Source of the DNA: Pseudomonadota bacterium
GTDB lineage: Bacteria > Myxococcota_A > Polyangia > Polyangiales > Polyangiaceae
Assembly: GCA_023431345.1 (NCBI GenBank)
Contig: JAEYWK010000044.1
Location: 1 to 64,000 of the forward strand
DNA length: 64,000 nucleotides
Direction: 5' to 3'
Shown: positions 35,724 to 44,317 of the stretch, in pieces
How the letters are laid out: the number at the start of each line of letters is the position of its first letter
Position numbering within the stretch: the stretch's first letter is position 1
Program-made: the position numbers and the translations under genes
Notes under the pieces: generated by a model
Databases searched by the model: none
What the model saw: the letters and a program-made list of their open reading frames with translations, nothing else
Told to the model about the DNA's origin: nothing

Positions 35724-36419
35724 TTAAATCGGATCGCGGAATGGCTCTGACGGCGAATCGGTCAGCCGCTGATGCTCCAGCGTCCATGCGCTGAGCTGGT
35801 CGCAAGGCTGCCCCGCGGCGCTGCGGTAGCGCAGCAATTCGCCGCGCTCGAAGTCAACGACCGAGAAGCAGCGCTCGCGATCGCGAAGCAGCGTGCCGGC
35901 GTTGATGATGGTGAGCGGCCCGAACGTGCGCAGCATGGGCCGGTGAGTATGGCCGTTCAATACGAAGCGGTAACGGCGTTCCGCGATGAGACGCTGGAGG
36001 TCCGTATTGGACGTGATGTCGTAGCCCTCCTCGTGGGGCTTGACCCCGACCATGTCGTTCGTGCCGAGGCCATGGCAGAGCAGCACGTGCCCACGCGGCG
36101 ATCGAAACTCGCGGACGGCGGGGAGCTCGCTCAGGTACTGCGCGACCGGTGGCAGCACGCTATCGAGCCGCGTCGCGTGCGGCAGCTCCCGCAGCTGATT
36201 CCCGAGGAGCCAGCGCTCGTGGTTGCCCCGCACCGCGAGCACGCGATGCTCGCGCAGCAGCGCGACGGCGGCGTTCAAATCACCCGGGCCGTCGGCGATG
36301 TCTCCGACCTGGAGCAGCGTATCGACGCCGAGCCCGTTCAACTCGCGCAGCACGAAGGCGAGCGCCTCGTGCTCGGCGTGCACGTCACCGATCAGGCCGA
36401 CGCGGCGAATGACTTGCAT
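35724..36419 (-). CDS. Calcineurin-like metallophosphoesterase
   Basis: A 231-residue phosphoesterase of the YfcE/MJ0936-like group. The five metal-binding blocks are GDVHAE (residue 11), GDIADG, GNHE, CHGLG and GHTHRP, in order. The family hydrolyses phosphodiesters or phosphomonoesters with two metal ions. The substrate is not determinable. ATG 36419 (MQVIRRVGLIGDVHAE) is chosen; the frame is open further upstream with Arg-rich sequence. Divergent from the FGE-type lipoprotein, with 97 bp between. Confidence 0.85.
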   Translation of the reverse strand: MQVIRRVGLIGDVHAEHEALAFVLRELNGLGVDTLLQVGDIADGPGDLNAAVALLREHRVLAVRGNHERWLLGNQLRELPHATRLDSVLPPVAQYLSELPAVREFRSPRGHVLLCHGLGTNDMVGVKPHEEGYDITSNTDLQRLIAERRYRFVLNGHTHRPMLRTFGPLTIINAGTLLRDRERCFSVVDFERGELLRYRSAAGQPCDQLSAWTLEHQRLTDSPSEPFRDPI

Positions 36420-36516
36420 ACCCAGGGCGCCTCTCCGCCATCTTGTGCTCGGGTCGCGGTCGGAGCAACCCGCGCGCTTGGTAGCAGGCGGCGTTTTCTT
36501 GTAGGGTCCGGCCGCC

Positions 36517-37683
36517 ATGCGCCGCGCCATCGCCCTCGGTTTCGTCTATTTCACTTACGTCGCCTGCGCCGCCACGCCGGCGCCGCCGGGGTCGATCGCG
36601 GCCGAGCCCGTGAGCCCGCCCTCGAGCGCACAGGCGGTGCCGCCTACCCCGAGCCCGAGCACGAATGCGTCCGCAGAGCTGGCGCCGGCCGAGGTTGCCG
36701 ACGGGGTCGACGCCGCCGGAAAGCCTCTATCGAAGCCGAGCCCTGGCCGCGAGAAGACGGTCAACAGGAGCCCGGCCGACGCAGACGACAGCGCCTGTCC
36801 GGAAGGGATGCAGCTCATCGACGGCGAGTACTGCACCAAGGTCGAGCACAAGTGCCTCAAGCAGTGGCACGACAAGTCCAACAAGAAGGACGTGTGCGAA
36901 GAGTTCGAGCCGAAGAGCACCTGCGTCGGGCAGAAGGTGAAGAAGCGCTACTGCATGGACACGTACACGTGGCCGAACGAAAAGGGCGCACGCTCCGAGG
37001 TCATGAACAAATTCCACCAAGCGCAGGTCAAATGCGCTGCGGTCGGCAAGCGCCTATGCACGGAGAGCGAATGGACGCTCGCCTGCGAAGGCCCCGAGAT
37101 GCTCCCCTTCCCTTACGGCTACACGCGCGACACGAACAAATGCCACGGCGACGTCGAGTGGGATGCGCCCGACATGAAGAAGGTCGCCGCGCGCGATCCG
37201 GCGGAGCTGGCACGGCTGTGGAAGGGCGTGCGAAACGGCAGCCAGCCGGAGTGCGTCAGCCCTTATGGGGTCGCCGATTTACCGGGCAACACCGACGAAG
37301 TCATCCAGAGCGAGAGCTACAACGAGGCCGGCTTCAAGGGGAAATACGACAGCATTCACAGCGGCGGGCCTTGGTACAAAGGCGTGCGCAACCAGTGCCG
37401 TCCCAAGATCTACACCCACGATGAGGGCTTCTATTACTACTTCTTGGGCTTCCGCTGCTGCGCGGAGCCCGATGGCAAGCCGACCGAGCCGCTGACCGCC
37501 AAGCAGCGCAAAGAGAAATGGAAGATGGACCGAGTCGAGCGGCTCGCCACCTTCACGGTCGACGAAATGAAGGAGGTCCTCAAGAAAAAGAAAGAGGGCA
37601 CCTGCACATGCGGCGAGAAGGACACGCGCTGCAAGACCATGTGCGGCACGCTGCTCGGCCCCGCCACCAAAGACTTCAAGTAA
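36517..37683 (+). CDS. Lipoprotein with formylglycine-generating-enzyme-like (FGE-sulfatase) domain
   Basis: A 388-residue protein. The signal peptide ends in YVAC (lipid Cys17), followed by a Pro/Ser-rich linker to about residue 90. A Cys-rich domain then begins at CPEGMQLIDGEYC, containing AVGKRLCTESEWTLACEG (a C-type-lectin/SUMF1 hallmark) and ending in LGFRCCAEP. The C-terminal 90 residues are basic and end in a Cys-rich CTCGEKDTRCKTMCG segment. A catalytic copper-site Cys pair is not evident, so a binding role is more likely than formylglycine formation. Outer-membrane or periplasmic location is inferred. Confidence 0.72.
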   Translation: MRRAIALGFVYFTYVACAATPAPPGSIAAEPVSPPSSAQAVPPTPSPSTNASAELAPAEVADGVDAAGKPLSKPSPGREKTVNRSPADADDSACPEGMQLIDGEYCTKVEHKCLKQWHDKSNKKDVCEEFEPKSTCVGQKVKKRYCMDTYTWPNEKGARSEVMNKFHQAQVKCAAVGKRLCTESEWTLACEGPEMLPFPYGYTRDTNKCHGDVEWDAPDMKKVAARDPAELARLWKGVRNGSQPECVSPYGVADLPGNTDEVIQSESYNEAGFKGKYDSIHSGGPWYKGVRNQCRPKIYTHDEGFYYYFLGFRCCAEPDGKPTEPLTAKQRKEKWKMDRVERLATFTVDEMKEVLKKKKEGTCTCGEKDTRCKTMCGTLLGPATKDFK

Positions 37684-37742
37684 GCCAGGGCCAAACCCTC
37701 TACAAGACGGGGCGGCGCGCGCTGCCCCCACCAGGAAAGGGT

Positions 37743-37764
37743 TAGAACGCCGAGCGGCGTTCTA
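37743..37764. terminator. 9-bp stem hairpin between convergent genes
   Basis: Arms TAGAACGCC (37743-37751) and GGCGTTCTA (37756-37764) pair perfectly around a 4-nt loop. The right arm contains the purK stop codon. It lies between the FGE-type lipoprotein gene and purK, so it may stop transcription from both directions. No T tract is present. Confidence 0.55.
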
Positions 37765-38892
37765 GGGACGCGCGATGACGCGCTCGAGCGCTGCGACGCG
37801 CTGCGCGAGGGTGTCGGCGTCGGGCGCGCGAACGGTGACGTGGCCCACCTTGCGCCCAGGGCGCGGCGCTTTGCCGTACCAGTGCAGGTGCGCGTCGGGC
37901 ACGGCCAGGATCCGCGCGGGCTCGGGGGCGATGCCGATGATGTTCAGCATGGCCGAGAGCGACAGCGGCTCCGTGCTGCCGAGCGGCAGGCCCAGGATCG
38001 CGCGCAGGTGGTTCTCGAACTGGCTCGTACGCGCGCCTTCGATGGTCCAGTGCCCGGTGTTGTGGACGCGCGGCGCGATCTCGTTCGCGAGCAGCGCCCC
38101 GCCCACCTCGAACAGCTCGAGCGCCAGCACGCCAACGTAATCCAGGTGCGCGAGCAGCTTCTCGACGCTCCGACTCGCGGCTTGCTGCAGCTCGCTCGTG
38201 ATGCCCGGGGCTGGCGCCAGCGTCTTCTGCAAGATGCCGCCCGCGTGATGATTTTCGACGAGCGGGTAACACGCCGTCTCCCCCGTCGAGCTCCGCACTG
38301 CGATGATGCTCAGCTCGCGCTCGAAGCGCACGAAGCCTTCGAGGATCAGCGGCACGGAGCCGAGCTCGTCGAACGCGCGCTTGGCGTCGTCGAGCGAGCG
38401 CAGCACCGCCTGCCCTTTGCCGTCGTAGCCGAGGCGGCGTGTCTTGAGCACGGCGGGCAGCCCGACGCGCTCGAGCGCGTCCGTGAGCTCCGACCACGTG
38501 TTGACCGGCTCGAAGGGCGGCGTGTCGATGCCGAGCGCGCGAAAGCAGCTCTTCTCGTTCAGGCGGTCCTGCGCGACCTCGAGCGCGGCGGACGATGGGT
38601 ACACCTGCACCCGGCCCTCGAGCGCCTTGACGGCCGCCACCGGTACGTTCTCGAACTCGAAGGTCACTACGTCCGAGCCCGCGAGCCGGAGGAGCGCGGC
38701 GCCGTCGGCGTAGTCGCTCACCAGGTGCTCGCCCACCGCCGCCGCCGGCGAGAGAGGGCTGGGATCGAGGAACACGAGCTCGAAGCCGAGAGCGCGGCCG
38801 GCGAGGCCCAACATGCGCCCGAGCTGACCTGCGCCCAGCACGCCGATGCGAGCACCCAAAGTCGTCTTCGCGCCCGCTCGGCCCTCGCTCAT
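37762..38892 (-). CDS. purK: 5-(carboxyamino)imidazole ribonucleotide synthase
   Basis: Uses ATP and bicarbonate to make N5-CAIR from AIR in purine synthesis. It is an ATP-grasp protein of 376 residues. IGVLGAGQLGRMLGLAG is the N-terminal signature, followed by VTFEFENVP, LKTRRLGYDGKGQAV and NEIAPRVHNTGHWTIEGA with metal-binding Glu/Asn. ATG start at 38892. It lies 18 bp after purE on the same strand, the standard pair for the bacterial two-step route. Confidence 0.96.
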   Translation of the reverse strand: MSEGRAGAKTTLGARIGVLGAGQLGRMLGLAGRALGFELVFLDPSPLSPAAAVGEHLVSDYADGAALLRLAGSDVVTFEFENVPVAAVKALEGRVQVYPSSAALEVAQDRLNEKSCFRALGIDTPPFEPVNTWSELTDALERVGLPAVLKTRRLGYDGKGQAVLRSLDDAKRAFDELGSVPLILEGFVRFERELSIIAVRSSTGETACYPLVENHHAGGILQKTLAPAPGITSELQQAASRSVEKLLAHLDYVGVLALELFEVGGALLANEIAPRVHNTGHWTIEGARTSQFENHLRAILGLPLGSTEPLSLSAMLNIIGIAPEPARILAVPDAHLHWYGKAPRPGRKVGHVTVRAPDADTLAQRVAALERVIARP

Positions 38893-38910
38893 CTCGCTCT
38901 CCAGCTACTG

Positions 38911-39417
38911 CTACGCGCGAGGATCGGGCTTGTCGAGGACGGCTTGCGTGCGCGCCTGCCGATAACCGTGGAGCGCTTGGCGGATCTGCGGCCGTTGGTT
39001 GGAGACGATCGACGCTGCGAGCAGCGCGGCGTTGACGGCCCCCGCCTTGCCGATGGCGAGCGTGCCGACCGGGATGCCGGCCGGCATCTGCGCGATCGAC
39101 AGCAGCGAGTCCATCCCGCTCAGCGCTTGGCTCTGCACCGGCACGCCCAAGACGGGCAGCGCGGACTTGGCGGCCACCATCCCCGGCAAGTGCGCGGCGC
39201 CACCCGCCCCCGCGATGATCACCTCGAGCCCCCGACCCTCCGCGCTGCCGGCGTACTCGAACATCAGGTCGGGCGTGCGGTGAGCCGACACGACTCTGAC
39301 CTCGTGCGGGACCCCGAGCTCGGCGAGCGTCTCTGCCGCGTGGCGCATCGTCTCCCAATCGCTGGAAGAGCCCATGATCACTCCCACGAGGGGCCTGTTT
39401 TCCGCAGTTTCAGTCAA
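38911..39417 (-). CDS. purE: N5-carboxyaminoimidazole ribonucleotide mutase
   Basis: Converts N5-CAIR to CAIR. At 168 residues this is a normal class I PurE. It has GVIMGSSSDWETM at the N-terminus, VVSAHRTPD with the catalytic His, AGAGGAAHLPGM and GVPVQSQALSGMDSLLSI. The start appears to be TTG 39417, since no ATG or GTG occurs before the conserved beginning. Pairs with purK downstream. Confidence 0.96.
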   Translation of the reverse strand: MTETAENRPLVGVIMGSSSDWETMRHAAETLAELGVPHEVRVVSAHRTPDLMFEYAGSAEGRGLEVIIAGAGGAAHLPGMVAAKSALPVLGVPVQSQALSGMDSLLSIAQMPAGIPVGTLAIGKAGAVNAALLAASIVSNQRPQIRQALHGYRQARTQAVLDKPDPRA

Positions 39418-39575
39418 AGTGAAGCGCGCACTCTAACCATTTCCGCGATTTCCGCAAGGAATGGCCGGCTCCTGGCGAGACTTCCGCTCCGACTGCTCCA
39501 GCCCCGTCTAACCGCCCCAAATGACACAAGAATGACCGCCGGCTGGCCATCCTTCCCGTAGCTTTCGGCTGTCAC

Positions 39576-40376
39576 ATGCTCCCCGTCCTCGTGTTCTTCG
39601 TCGTCCACTGGCAGGTCTCGGTCTTCTTCCAGACCTTCTTCCTCCATCGCTACGGCGCTCATCAGCAGTTTCGCATGTCGAAGGGCTGGGAGCGGTTCTT
39701 CTTCCTGCTGACGTACATCTCGCAGGGGTCGAGCTTCTTGTCGCCGCGCGGCTACGCGATCTTGCATCGCATGCATCACGCCTACAGCGACACCGAGAAA
39801 GACCCGCACTCGCCGGTCTTCTACAAGAACGTGTTTACGATGATGCTGGCTACGAAGAAGCGCTACGACGGCTTTGCTTACTATCGCGAAGCTCCCGAGC
39901 CGCGCTTCGACGGCAACCTGCCGAGCTGGCCTGCGCTGGAGAAGCTCGGACAGAACTGGCTGGCCCGCTTGGCGTGGATCGGGCTCTACACGGCCTTCTA
40001 CGTGAAGTTCGCGACGAGCCCGTGGCTGTTCGCGCTCTTGCCCGCGCACTTCATCATGGGCCCCATCCACGGCGCGATCGTGAACTGGTGCGGTCACAAG
40101 TATGGCTACCGCAACTACGACAGCAAAGACGTGTCGCGCAACACGCTGGCCTTCGACTTCCTGACCGCGGGCGAGCTCTTCCAGAACAACCACCACGAGT
40201 TCTCGATGAGCCCGAACTTCGCGGCCCGTAAGTTCGAAATCGACCCGACTTACCCGGTGATCGTGCTGCTCGACAAGCTGGGCATCATCGAGATCGCGAC
40301 GCCGCAGCGCATGCGCTACCCGCGCCGTCCGGAAGCCGAAGCGGCCGACACGGACGCGCCGGTCGCCGCAGAGTAA
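39576..40376 (+). CDS. Membrane fatty acid desaturase (delta-9 acyl-lipid/acyl-CoA type)
   Basis: A 266-residue integral membrane di-iron desaturase. The three His boxes are HRYGAH (24-29), HRMHH (64-68) and NNHHE in the C-terminal half, with an accessory NWCGHKYG. About four hydrophobic segments are present. It introduces a double bond into fatty acyl chains using O2 and an electron donor. A Glu/Ala-rich tail ends the protein. ATG start at 39576. Divergent from purE, 158 bp between, where the promoters must lie. Confidence 0.87.
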   Translation: MLPVLVFFVVHWQVSVFFQTFFLHRYGAHQQFRMSKGWERFFFLLTYISQGSSFLSPRGYAILHRMHHAYSDTEKDPHSPVFYKNVFTMMLATKKRYDGFAYYREAPEPRFDGNLPSWPALEKLGQNWLARLAWIGLYTAFYVKFATSPWLFALLPAHFIMGPIHGAIVNWCGHKYGYRNYDSKDVSRNTLAFDFLTAGELFQNNHHEFSMSPNFAARKFEIDPTYPVIVLLDKLGIIEIATPQRMRYPRRPEAEAADTDAPVAAE

Positions 40377-40396
40377 CGCCGCTCTGGCGGCCTGCC

Positions 40397-40987
40397 TCAC
40401 GTCAGGAGCGCGGCGTCTTTGAGAAGCTGCGCCATCTGCTCGTCTTCACCCGTGCGGTAATAACCGCGAATCTGTGCGGCGCCGTCGACGAGCACGAGGT
40501 GAGAGCCGTGCATCAACCCGAAATGCTCCGCGGAGGGCGTAGGCTTGCCCTCGAACGCGAGCTTGAAGCCCTGCTCCGACGTCTTGCGCATCACCTCCAC
40601 GTCACCGGTGAGGAAGCGCCAAGTCGCCAGATCGGCCTCGTACTTCTGCGCGTAGGCCCGGAGCACCTCGGGCGTGTCGTGCTCGGGGTCGACGCTGAAG
40701 CTCACGAGCTCGAGCGCTACGCCGTCTCTCTTGGCCGCCTGCTGCAGGGCCCGCATCCGGCGGGTGATGCGCGGGCAGACGGTGGGGCAGCGAGTGAACA
40801 TGAACGCGGCCGCCCAAACCTTCCCGCTCAACGCCTGCGGCGTGAAGGGGCGCCCGGCCTGATCGGTCAAGCTGAAGCTACCTACGCCGCCCAGGCTCGG
40901 CAGCTCCGAGGCGCGCCGGCAGGCCAGGGCGGCGAGCGCTGCCGCGGACCAAGCGAGCGCGTTGCGACGAGGAAGGATCGGAGGCAC
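40397..40987 (-). CDS. SCO1/SenC-family copper protein (lipoprotein)
   Basis: A thioredoxin-fold protein of 196 residues that delivers copper to cytochrome oxidase. The copper-binding CxxxC is C67-x3-C71 (TRCPTVCP), and the third ligand is His160 or His163 in MHGSHLVLVD. The N-terminus ends in ALAC, a lipobox at Cys23, so it faces the periplasm. No oxidase genes are adjacent in the window. ATG start. It lies 11 bp after the ketopantoate-reductase-like gene and may be co-transcribed with it. Confidence 0.87.
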   Translation of the reverse strand: MPPILPRRNALAWSAAALAALACRRASELPSLGGVGSFSLTDQAGRPFTPQALSGKVWAAAFMFTRCPTVCPRITRRMRALQQAAKRDGVALELVSFSVDPEHDTPEVLRAYAQKYEADLATWRFLTGDVEVMRKTSEQGFKLAFEGKPTPSAEHFGLMHGSHLVLVDGAAQIRGYYRTGEDEQMAQLLKDAALLT

Positions 40988-40998
40988 GGCGCTCGCGT

Positions 40999-42087
40999 CT
41001 ACGACTCGCCGCCTTCACCGTCAAGGTCAGCGCCGGGCGCGCGCGTCGTTCCCCACAGCTCGCGCAGCAGGGCGCGCGACGAGGCTCGCTCACGACGCGC
41101 GACGGCCCACACCAGCTCGCGGGCGCGGGTGTTCACGGGCACGGCCAGCCCGTGTCGAGCCGCGCGCTGCACGACCTCCCCGTTCAGAAAATCGACGGCG
41201 GGCTCGCGGCCACGCTCGAGCGCGGACAGCATCGACGAACGCATGCGCCGGTAGCGCGCGCCGACGGCCAGCAGCAGGGCATGCTTGGTCGCGAGCGACA
41301 TGGAACCGCGGGCGCGCTCGCCCTCGGCCAGCGCCAGCCAATCGAGGTCGACGGTGCCCGACACCTTCTCGAGCTGCACGCCCTCGGCGCGAGCCAGCTG
41401 CACGGTCTCCGTGACGATCTCGAGCGCCAGACGCCGCACGAAGCGCAGGCGCAGTAAGCTTCCCACGCGCTCGCCTCCGAGCGTGCCGAGCGTGGACACC
41501 GCGCAGTTGATGGCCAGCTTGCTCCAGCGGACGCCCGCCAAGTTTTGCGTGAGCGTCACCGGGCCCACGGCCTCGAGCAGGCACGAAAGCTCCGGGAGGC
41601 GCGTGTCATCCCCGCCCGGCAAGACCCCGATCGAGAAGCCGCCCGCCGAGGTGCGCTCGTACACTCCCGGCTCGACCATCGACGCGCCCCAAGCGACCAC
41701 GCTGCCCACGACCCGCTCCACACCCACGAGCTTCGCGACGCGGTCTTCACACAAGCCGTTCTGAAAGCAGACGATCTGCCCCCGGGGTGAGAGCGCCGAG
41801 CGCGCGCTCTGCGCCGCGGCCTCGACTTGGGGTGGCTGAACCGCGAGCAACACCCAATCGAAATCACCCGTGGCAGGCGGTGCCGGCAGAACGCGAGCCG
41901 GCCTGCCGCCGCGCCCGGCCACGTCGCCACGCATGCGGAAGCCGCGCTCGCGCAAGGCGGCCCCGATGGCGGCGTTGGTGGTGACCACGCTGAGCTCGGC
42001 GTCGGTCGCGTGGAGGAGTGAGCCGACGACCCCGCCGATGCCCCCGGCTCCAATGAGCAAGACGCGCGGCCTTCGGCGGCGCTCCAT
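40999..42087 (-). CDS. Ketopantoate reductase-like (2-dehydropantoate 2-reductase) protein
   Basis: A NAD(P)-dependent 6-phosphogluconate-dehydrogenase-fold protein of about 362 residues. The nucleotide motif is LLIGAGGIGGVVGS. The C-terminal domain contains GVRWSKLAINCAVSTLG with the catalytic Lys region, and PAVDFLNGEVVQ, which is typical of PanE-like proteins. PanE makes pantoate for coenzyme A. Paralogues with other roles are common, so I leave out the symbol. Start ATG 42087; GGAGG is only two bases upstream, so an earlier GTG is possible. Confidence 0.8.
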   Translation of the reverse strand: MERRRRPRVLLIGAGGIGGVVGSLLHATDAELSVVTTNAAIGAALRERGFRMRGDVAGRGGRPARVLPAPPATGDFDWVLLAVQPPQVEAAAQSARSALSPRGQIVCFQNGLCEDRVAKLVGVERVVGSVVAWGASMVEPGVYERTSAGGFSIGVLPGGDDTRLPELSCLLEAVGPVTLTQNLAGVRWSKLAINCAVSTLGTLGGERVGSLLRLRFVRRLALEIVTETVQLARAEGVQLEKVSGTVDLDWLALAEGERARGSMSLATKHALLLAVGARYRRMRSSMLSALERGREPAVDFLNGEVVQRAARHGLAVPVNTRARELVWAVARRERASSRALLRELWGTTRAPGADLDGEGGES

Positions 42088-42329
42088 CTCCTCCGTCGCG
42101 GCGCGCCCAGAGCTCACGTCGCCGATACTAGGCACATCGGGCGGAAAAACATCCTCCCGGCCAAGCTAGTCGAAAAGGTTGCCAGCGGATGCTCGCGGCT
42201 GTAGGAGTCCGTCTTACACCGGCCCACCCGCCGACCAGCCAGGACAAGCAGCCATGCGTAGGATCAAAAAGCTTCTCGAGCGCCTTCGCCTCCCGCTGCC
42301 CGCTTTCGCCTGATTCGGGCGACGCGAGC

Positions 42330-42548
42330 GTGCCTCCCCGCGACCCTCGAACGCCAAGCCTCGGCGAGCTCGAGCGATCGCGCGTGGGCCTTTGTGCGGA
42401 CTGCGTGAGCGCTCGCGCCATCGTCTCGGCCAAAGGTTCGACCTTCTGGCTCTGCGAGCGCTCTTCCGTCGATCCGAGCTTCGTCAAGTACCCGCGCCTG
42501 CCCGTCACGAGCTGCCGCGGCTTCGAGCGCGCTGCCTCACGCCACTGA
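42330..42548 (+). CDS. Small Cys-containing conserved-type protein
   Basis: A 72-residue product with GLCADC (a C-x2-C knuckle), GSTFWLCERS and PSFVKYPRLPVTSCRGFE. The pattern C-x2-C ... C ... C and the RLPV-x2-C-x-GFE ending look like a compact zinc-binding domain, similar to small uncharacterised proteins I have seen in other bacteria. Start is not certain (GTG 42330 or GTG 42384). It overlaps the end of the opposing methyltransferase gene by 12 bp. The 240-bp stretch upstream shows no other gene. Confidence 0.55.
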   Translation: MPPRDPRTPSLGELERSRVGLCADCVSARAIVSAKGSTFWLCERSSVDPSFVKYPRLPVTSCRGFERAASRH

Positions 42549-43226
42549 CTCTGGCTTACGCGCCTGCGCCATCGTTTGAGCGCCGAGTGGCAGCCAGCCC
42601 AGCTTGGGCTCGAGCCCTCGCAAGAAGGCCAGCGGCCTGGGAAAAAAAACGATGTAGTCCAGCGCGACGCCTTGGAAGCCAGCGTTGGACAGCAAGCGAC
42701 GCTGCTCCCGCGCGCCGAGCAAGATGGCATCATCGTCGAACTCGCACGCCGCCACGGCGCGGCGCGTGAGCGGGTTCCAGGGGTTGTGCTCGAAGATGAA
42801 CACCCGCCCTCCCGGCGCGAGCGCGCGCATGACTTGGGACATGACACCGGGGCGCTCCGTCGGTGCGACATGGTGGAGCACACAAGAGAGCACCACGACT
42901 GCGAAAGTGCCGCACGGGACGCGCTCGAAGTCGTCGTAGATCTTGGCCCTGCTAGCGCGGCTCCGGGCTCGCTCAGCGCTGAGCCCCGAGGGCTCGTAGC
43001 CATGCACGTCGGCGAAGCGGTCGACCAGCGGCACGATCGTATTACCGATGCCGCACCCGAAATCGAGGACGCTCGCGCTGGGGCTCACGCCCTGTCGGAC
43101 TAGGCAATCGACCTTGTAGCGCGCGAAGTAGTCAGTCTCCTCTCCAGAGACAGCGACGCTCGCGGCGTGGAGCTGCTGGTACTTGGCCGCGTAGGCGTCG
43201 AATTTGTCGGCGTTCTTGTCAGACAT
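42537..43226 (-). CDS. Class I SAM-dependent methyltransferase
   Basis: A 229-residue Rossmann methyltransferase: motif I VLDFGCGIGNTI near residue 53, motif II EPSG, motif IV VVVLSCVLHHV and motif V ALAPGGRVFIFEHNPWNP. The substrate is unknown. It starts 8 bp inside the end of the upstream GT2 gene, so the two are translationally coupled and may act on the same glycan or lipid. ATG start at 43226. Confidence 0.86.
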   Translation of the reverse strand: MSDKNADKFDAYAAKYQQLHAASVAVSGEETDYFARYKVDCLVRQGVSPSASVLDFGCGIGNTIVPLVDRFADVHGYEPSGLSAERARSRASRAKIYDDFERVPCGTFAVVVLSCVLHHVAPTERPGVMSQVMRALAPGGRVFIFEHNPWNPLTRRAVAACEFDDDAILLGAREQRRLLSNAGFQGVALDYIVFFPRPLAFLRGLEPKLGWLPLGAQTMAQARKPESVA

Positions 43227-44226
43227 CGGTTCGATGCGAGGTCGGCTGAACGTGGCGCGAGCTTGGTCCTACCTCGCCATCGGGGAAATTCAAGAGCTCA
43301 GCGGTGATGTACAGCGGGCGACGCTTGATCTCCTCGTAAATGCGCCCCACGTACTCCCCCAGGATCCCCGTCATGAATAGCTGGGCCGACGTGCCGAGCG
43401 CCACCGCGATCATGATGGTCGTCCAGCCCTGCACCACGCCGCCCAAGAATACCTTCACGTATACCACGAACAGTGCGTACACGATCGCCACGAGGGCGGC
43501 GCCCACACCCAGCCAGCTCGCGAAGCGCAGCGGCAGAATCGAGAAGGACGTGATCGCGTCGACCGCGAAGCGCGCCATCTTCGAAAACGGATACTTCGTC
43601 TCGCCGGCAAAGCGCGCTTCTCGGTCGTAGTAGATGGGCGTCTGCTTGAAGCCGACCCACGCCACCATACCTCGCACGAAGCGATGGCGCTCGCGTAGTG
43701 CGCGCAACGTCAACACGACGGGGCGCGACATGAGCCTGAAATCACCGGCATCCACCGGGATCGAGACGCCGCCGAGCATCCAGCGCAAGAAGCGGTAGAA
43801 GACGGCTGCCGTCAGGCGCTTGAAGATCGTCTCCCCGGCGCGGCTCCTACGCACGGCGTAGACGACGTCGTAACCCTCGCGCCAGTACTGGAGCATGCCG
43901 CCCACGACCTCAGGCGGATCCTGGAGATCGGCGTCCATCACGACGACGGCATCCCCCTCGGCCATGTCGACGCCGGCGGTGATGGCCAACTGGTGACCAA
44001 AATTCCTGGCGAACGAAATGACCTTGAAGCGCGGCTCCGCGAGCGCCATCTCGCGCAGCTTCTGAAGGGACGCGTCTTTCGAGCCATCGTCGATGAAGAT
44101 CACCTCCCAGCTGCGAACGCTCTTTTCGAGCTGATCCATGGCCTCTCCAAGCCGGCGGCGCAGCTCGTCGATGACTGCCGCCTCGTTGAAGATGGGGATG
44201 ATCACGGATAGCTCCGGGCGCTCCAT
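43219..44226 (-). CDS. GT2 family glycosyltransferase with C-terminal membrane helices (GtrB/DPM-like)
   Basis: A 335-residue enzyme that probably transfers a sugar from a nucleotide sugar to polyprenyl phosphate. The GT-A part has VIIPIFNEAAVID, FIDDGSKD, ARNFGHQLAITAG and MDADLQDPPE, the GtrB/ArnC/DPM set. Two C-terminal helices (about 230-255 and 265-290) anchor it. ATG start. First of a two-gene unit with the methyltransferase. A small GtrA-like flippase is present in the window but 42 kb away. Confidence 0.9.
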   Translation of the reverse strand: MERPELSVIIPIFNEAAVIDELRRRLGEAMDQLEKSVRSWEVIFIDDGSKDASLQKLREMALAEPRFKVISFARNFGHQLAITAGVDMAEGDAVVVMDADLQDPPEVVGGMLQYWREGYDVVYAVRRSRAGETIFKRLTAAVFYRFLRWMLGGVSIPVDAGDFRLMSRPVVLTLRALRERHRFVRGMVAWVGFKQTPIYYDREARFAGETKYPFSKMARFAVDAITSFSILPLRFASWLGVGAALVAIVYALFVVYVKVFLGGVVQGWTTIMIAVALGTSAQLFMTGILGEYVGRIYEEIKRRPLYITAELLNFPDGEVGPSSRHVQPTSHRTDV

Positions 44227-44317
44227 TGGGTGGTCTAATCTAAGCGCATACCCATTGGCGCTGCCACGCTGCTATTGGCTTGGGGGCAAGCCCGCGATTT
44301 GCTACACCTCGGTCCCC

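Noticed and set aside
36517..37683. Formylglycine-generating enzyme
   Set aside because: Only the lectin-like fold features are seen; no clear catalytic Cys pair and no sulfatase gene nearby.
37742..39561. Two very long frames over purK and purE (one per strand)
   Set aside because: Both are Arg/Ala-rich with no fold signature; PurK and PurE are unmistakable in their own frames.
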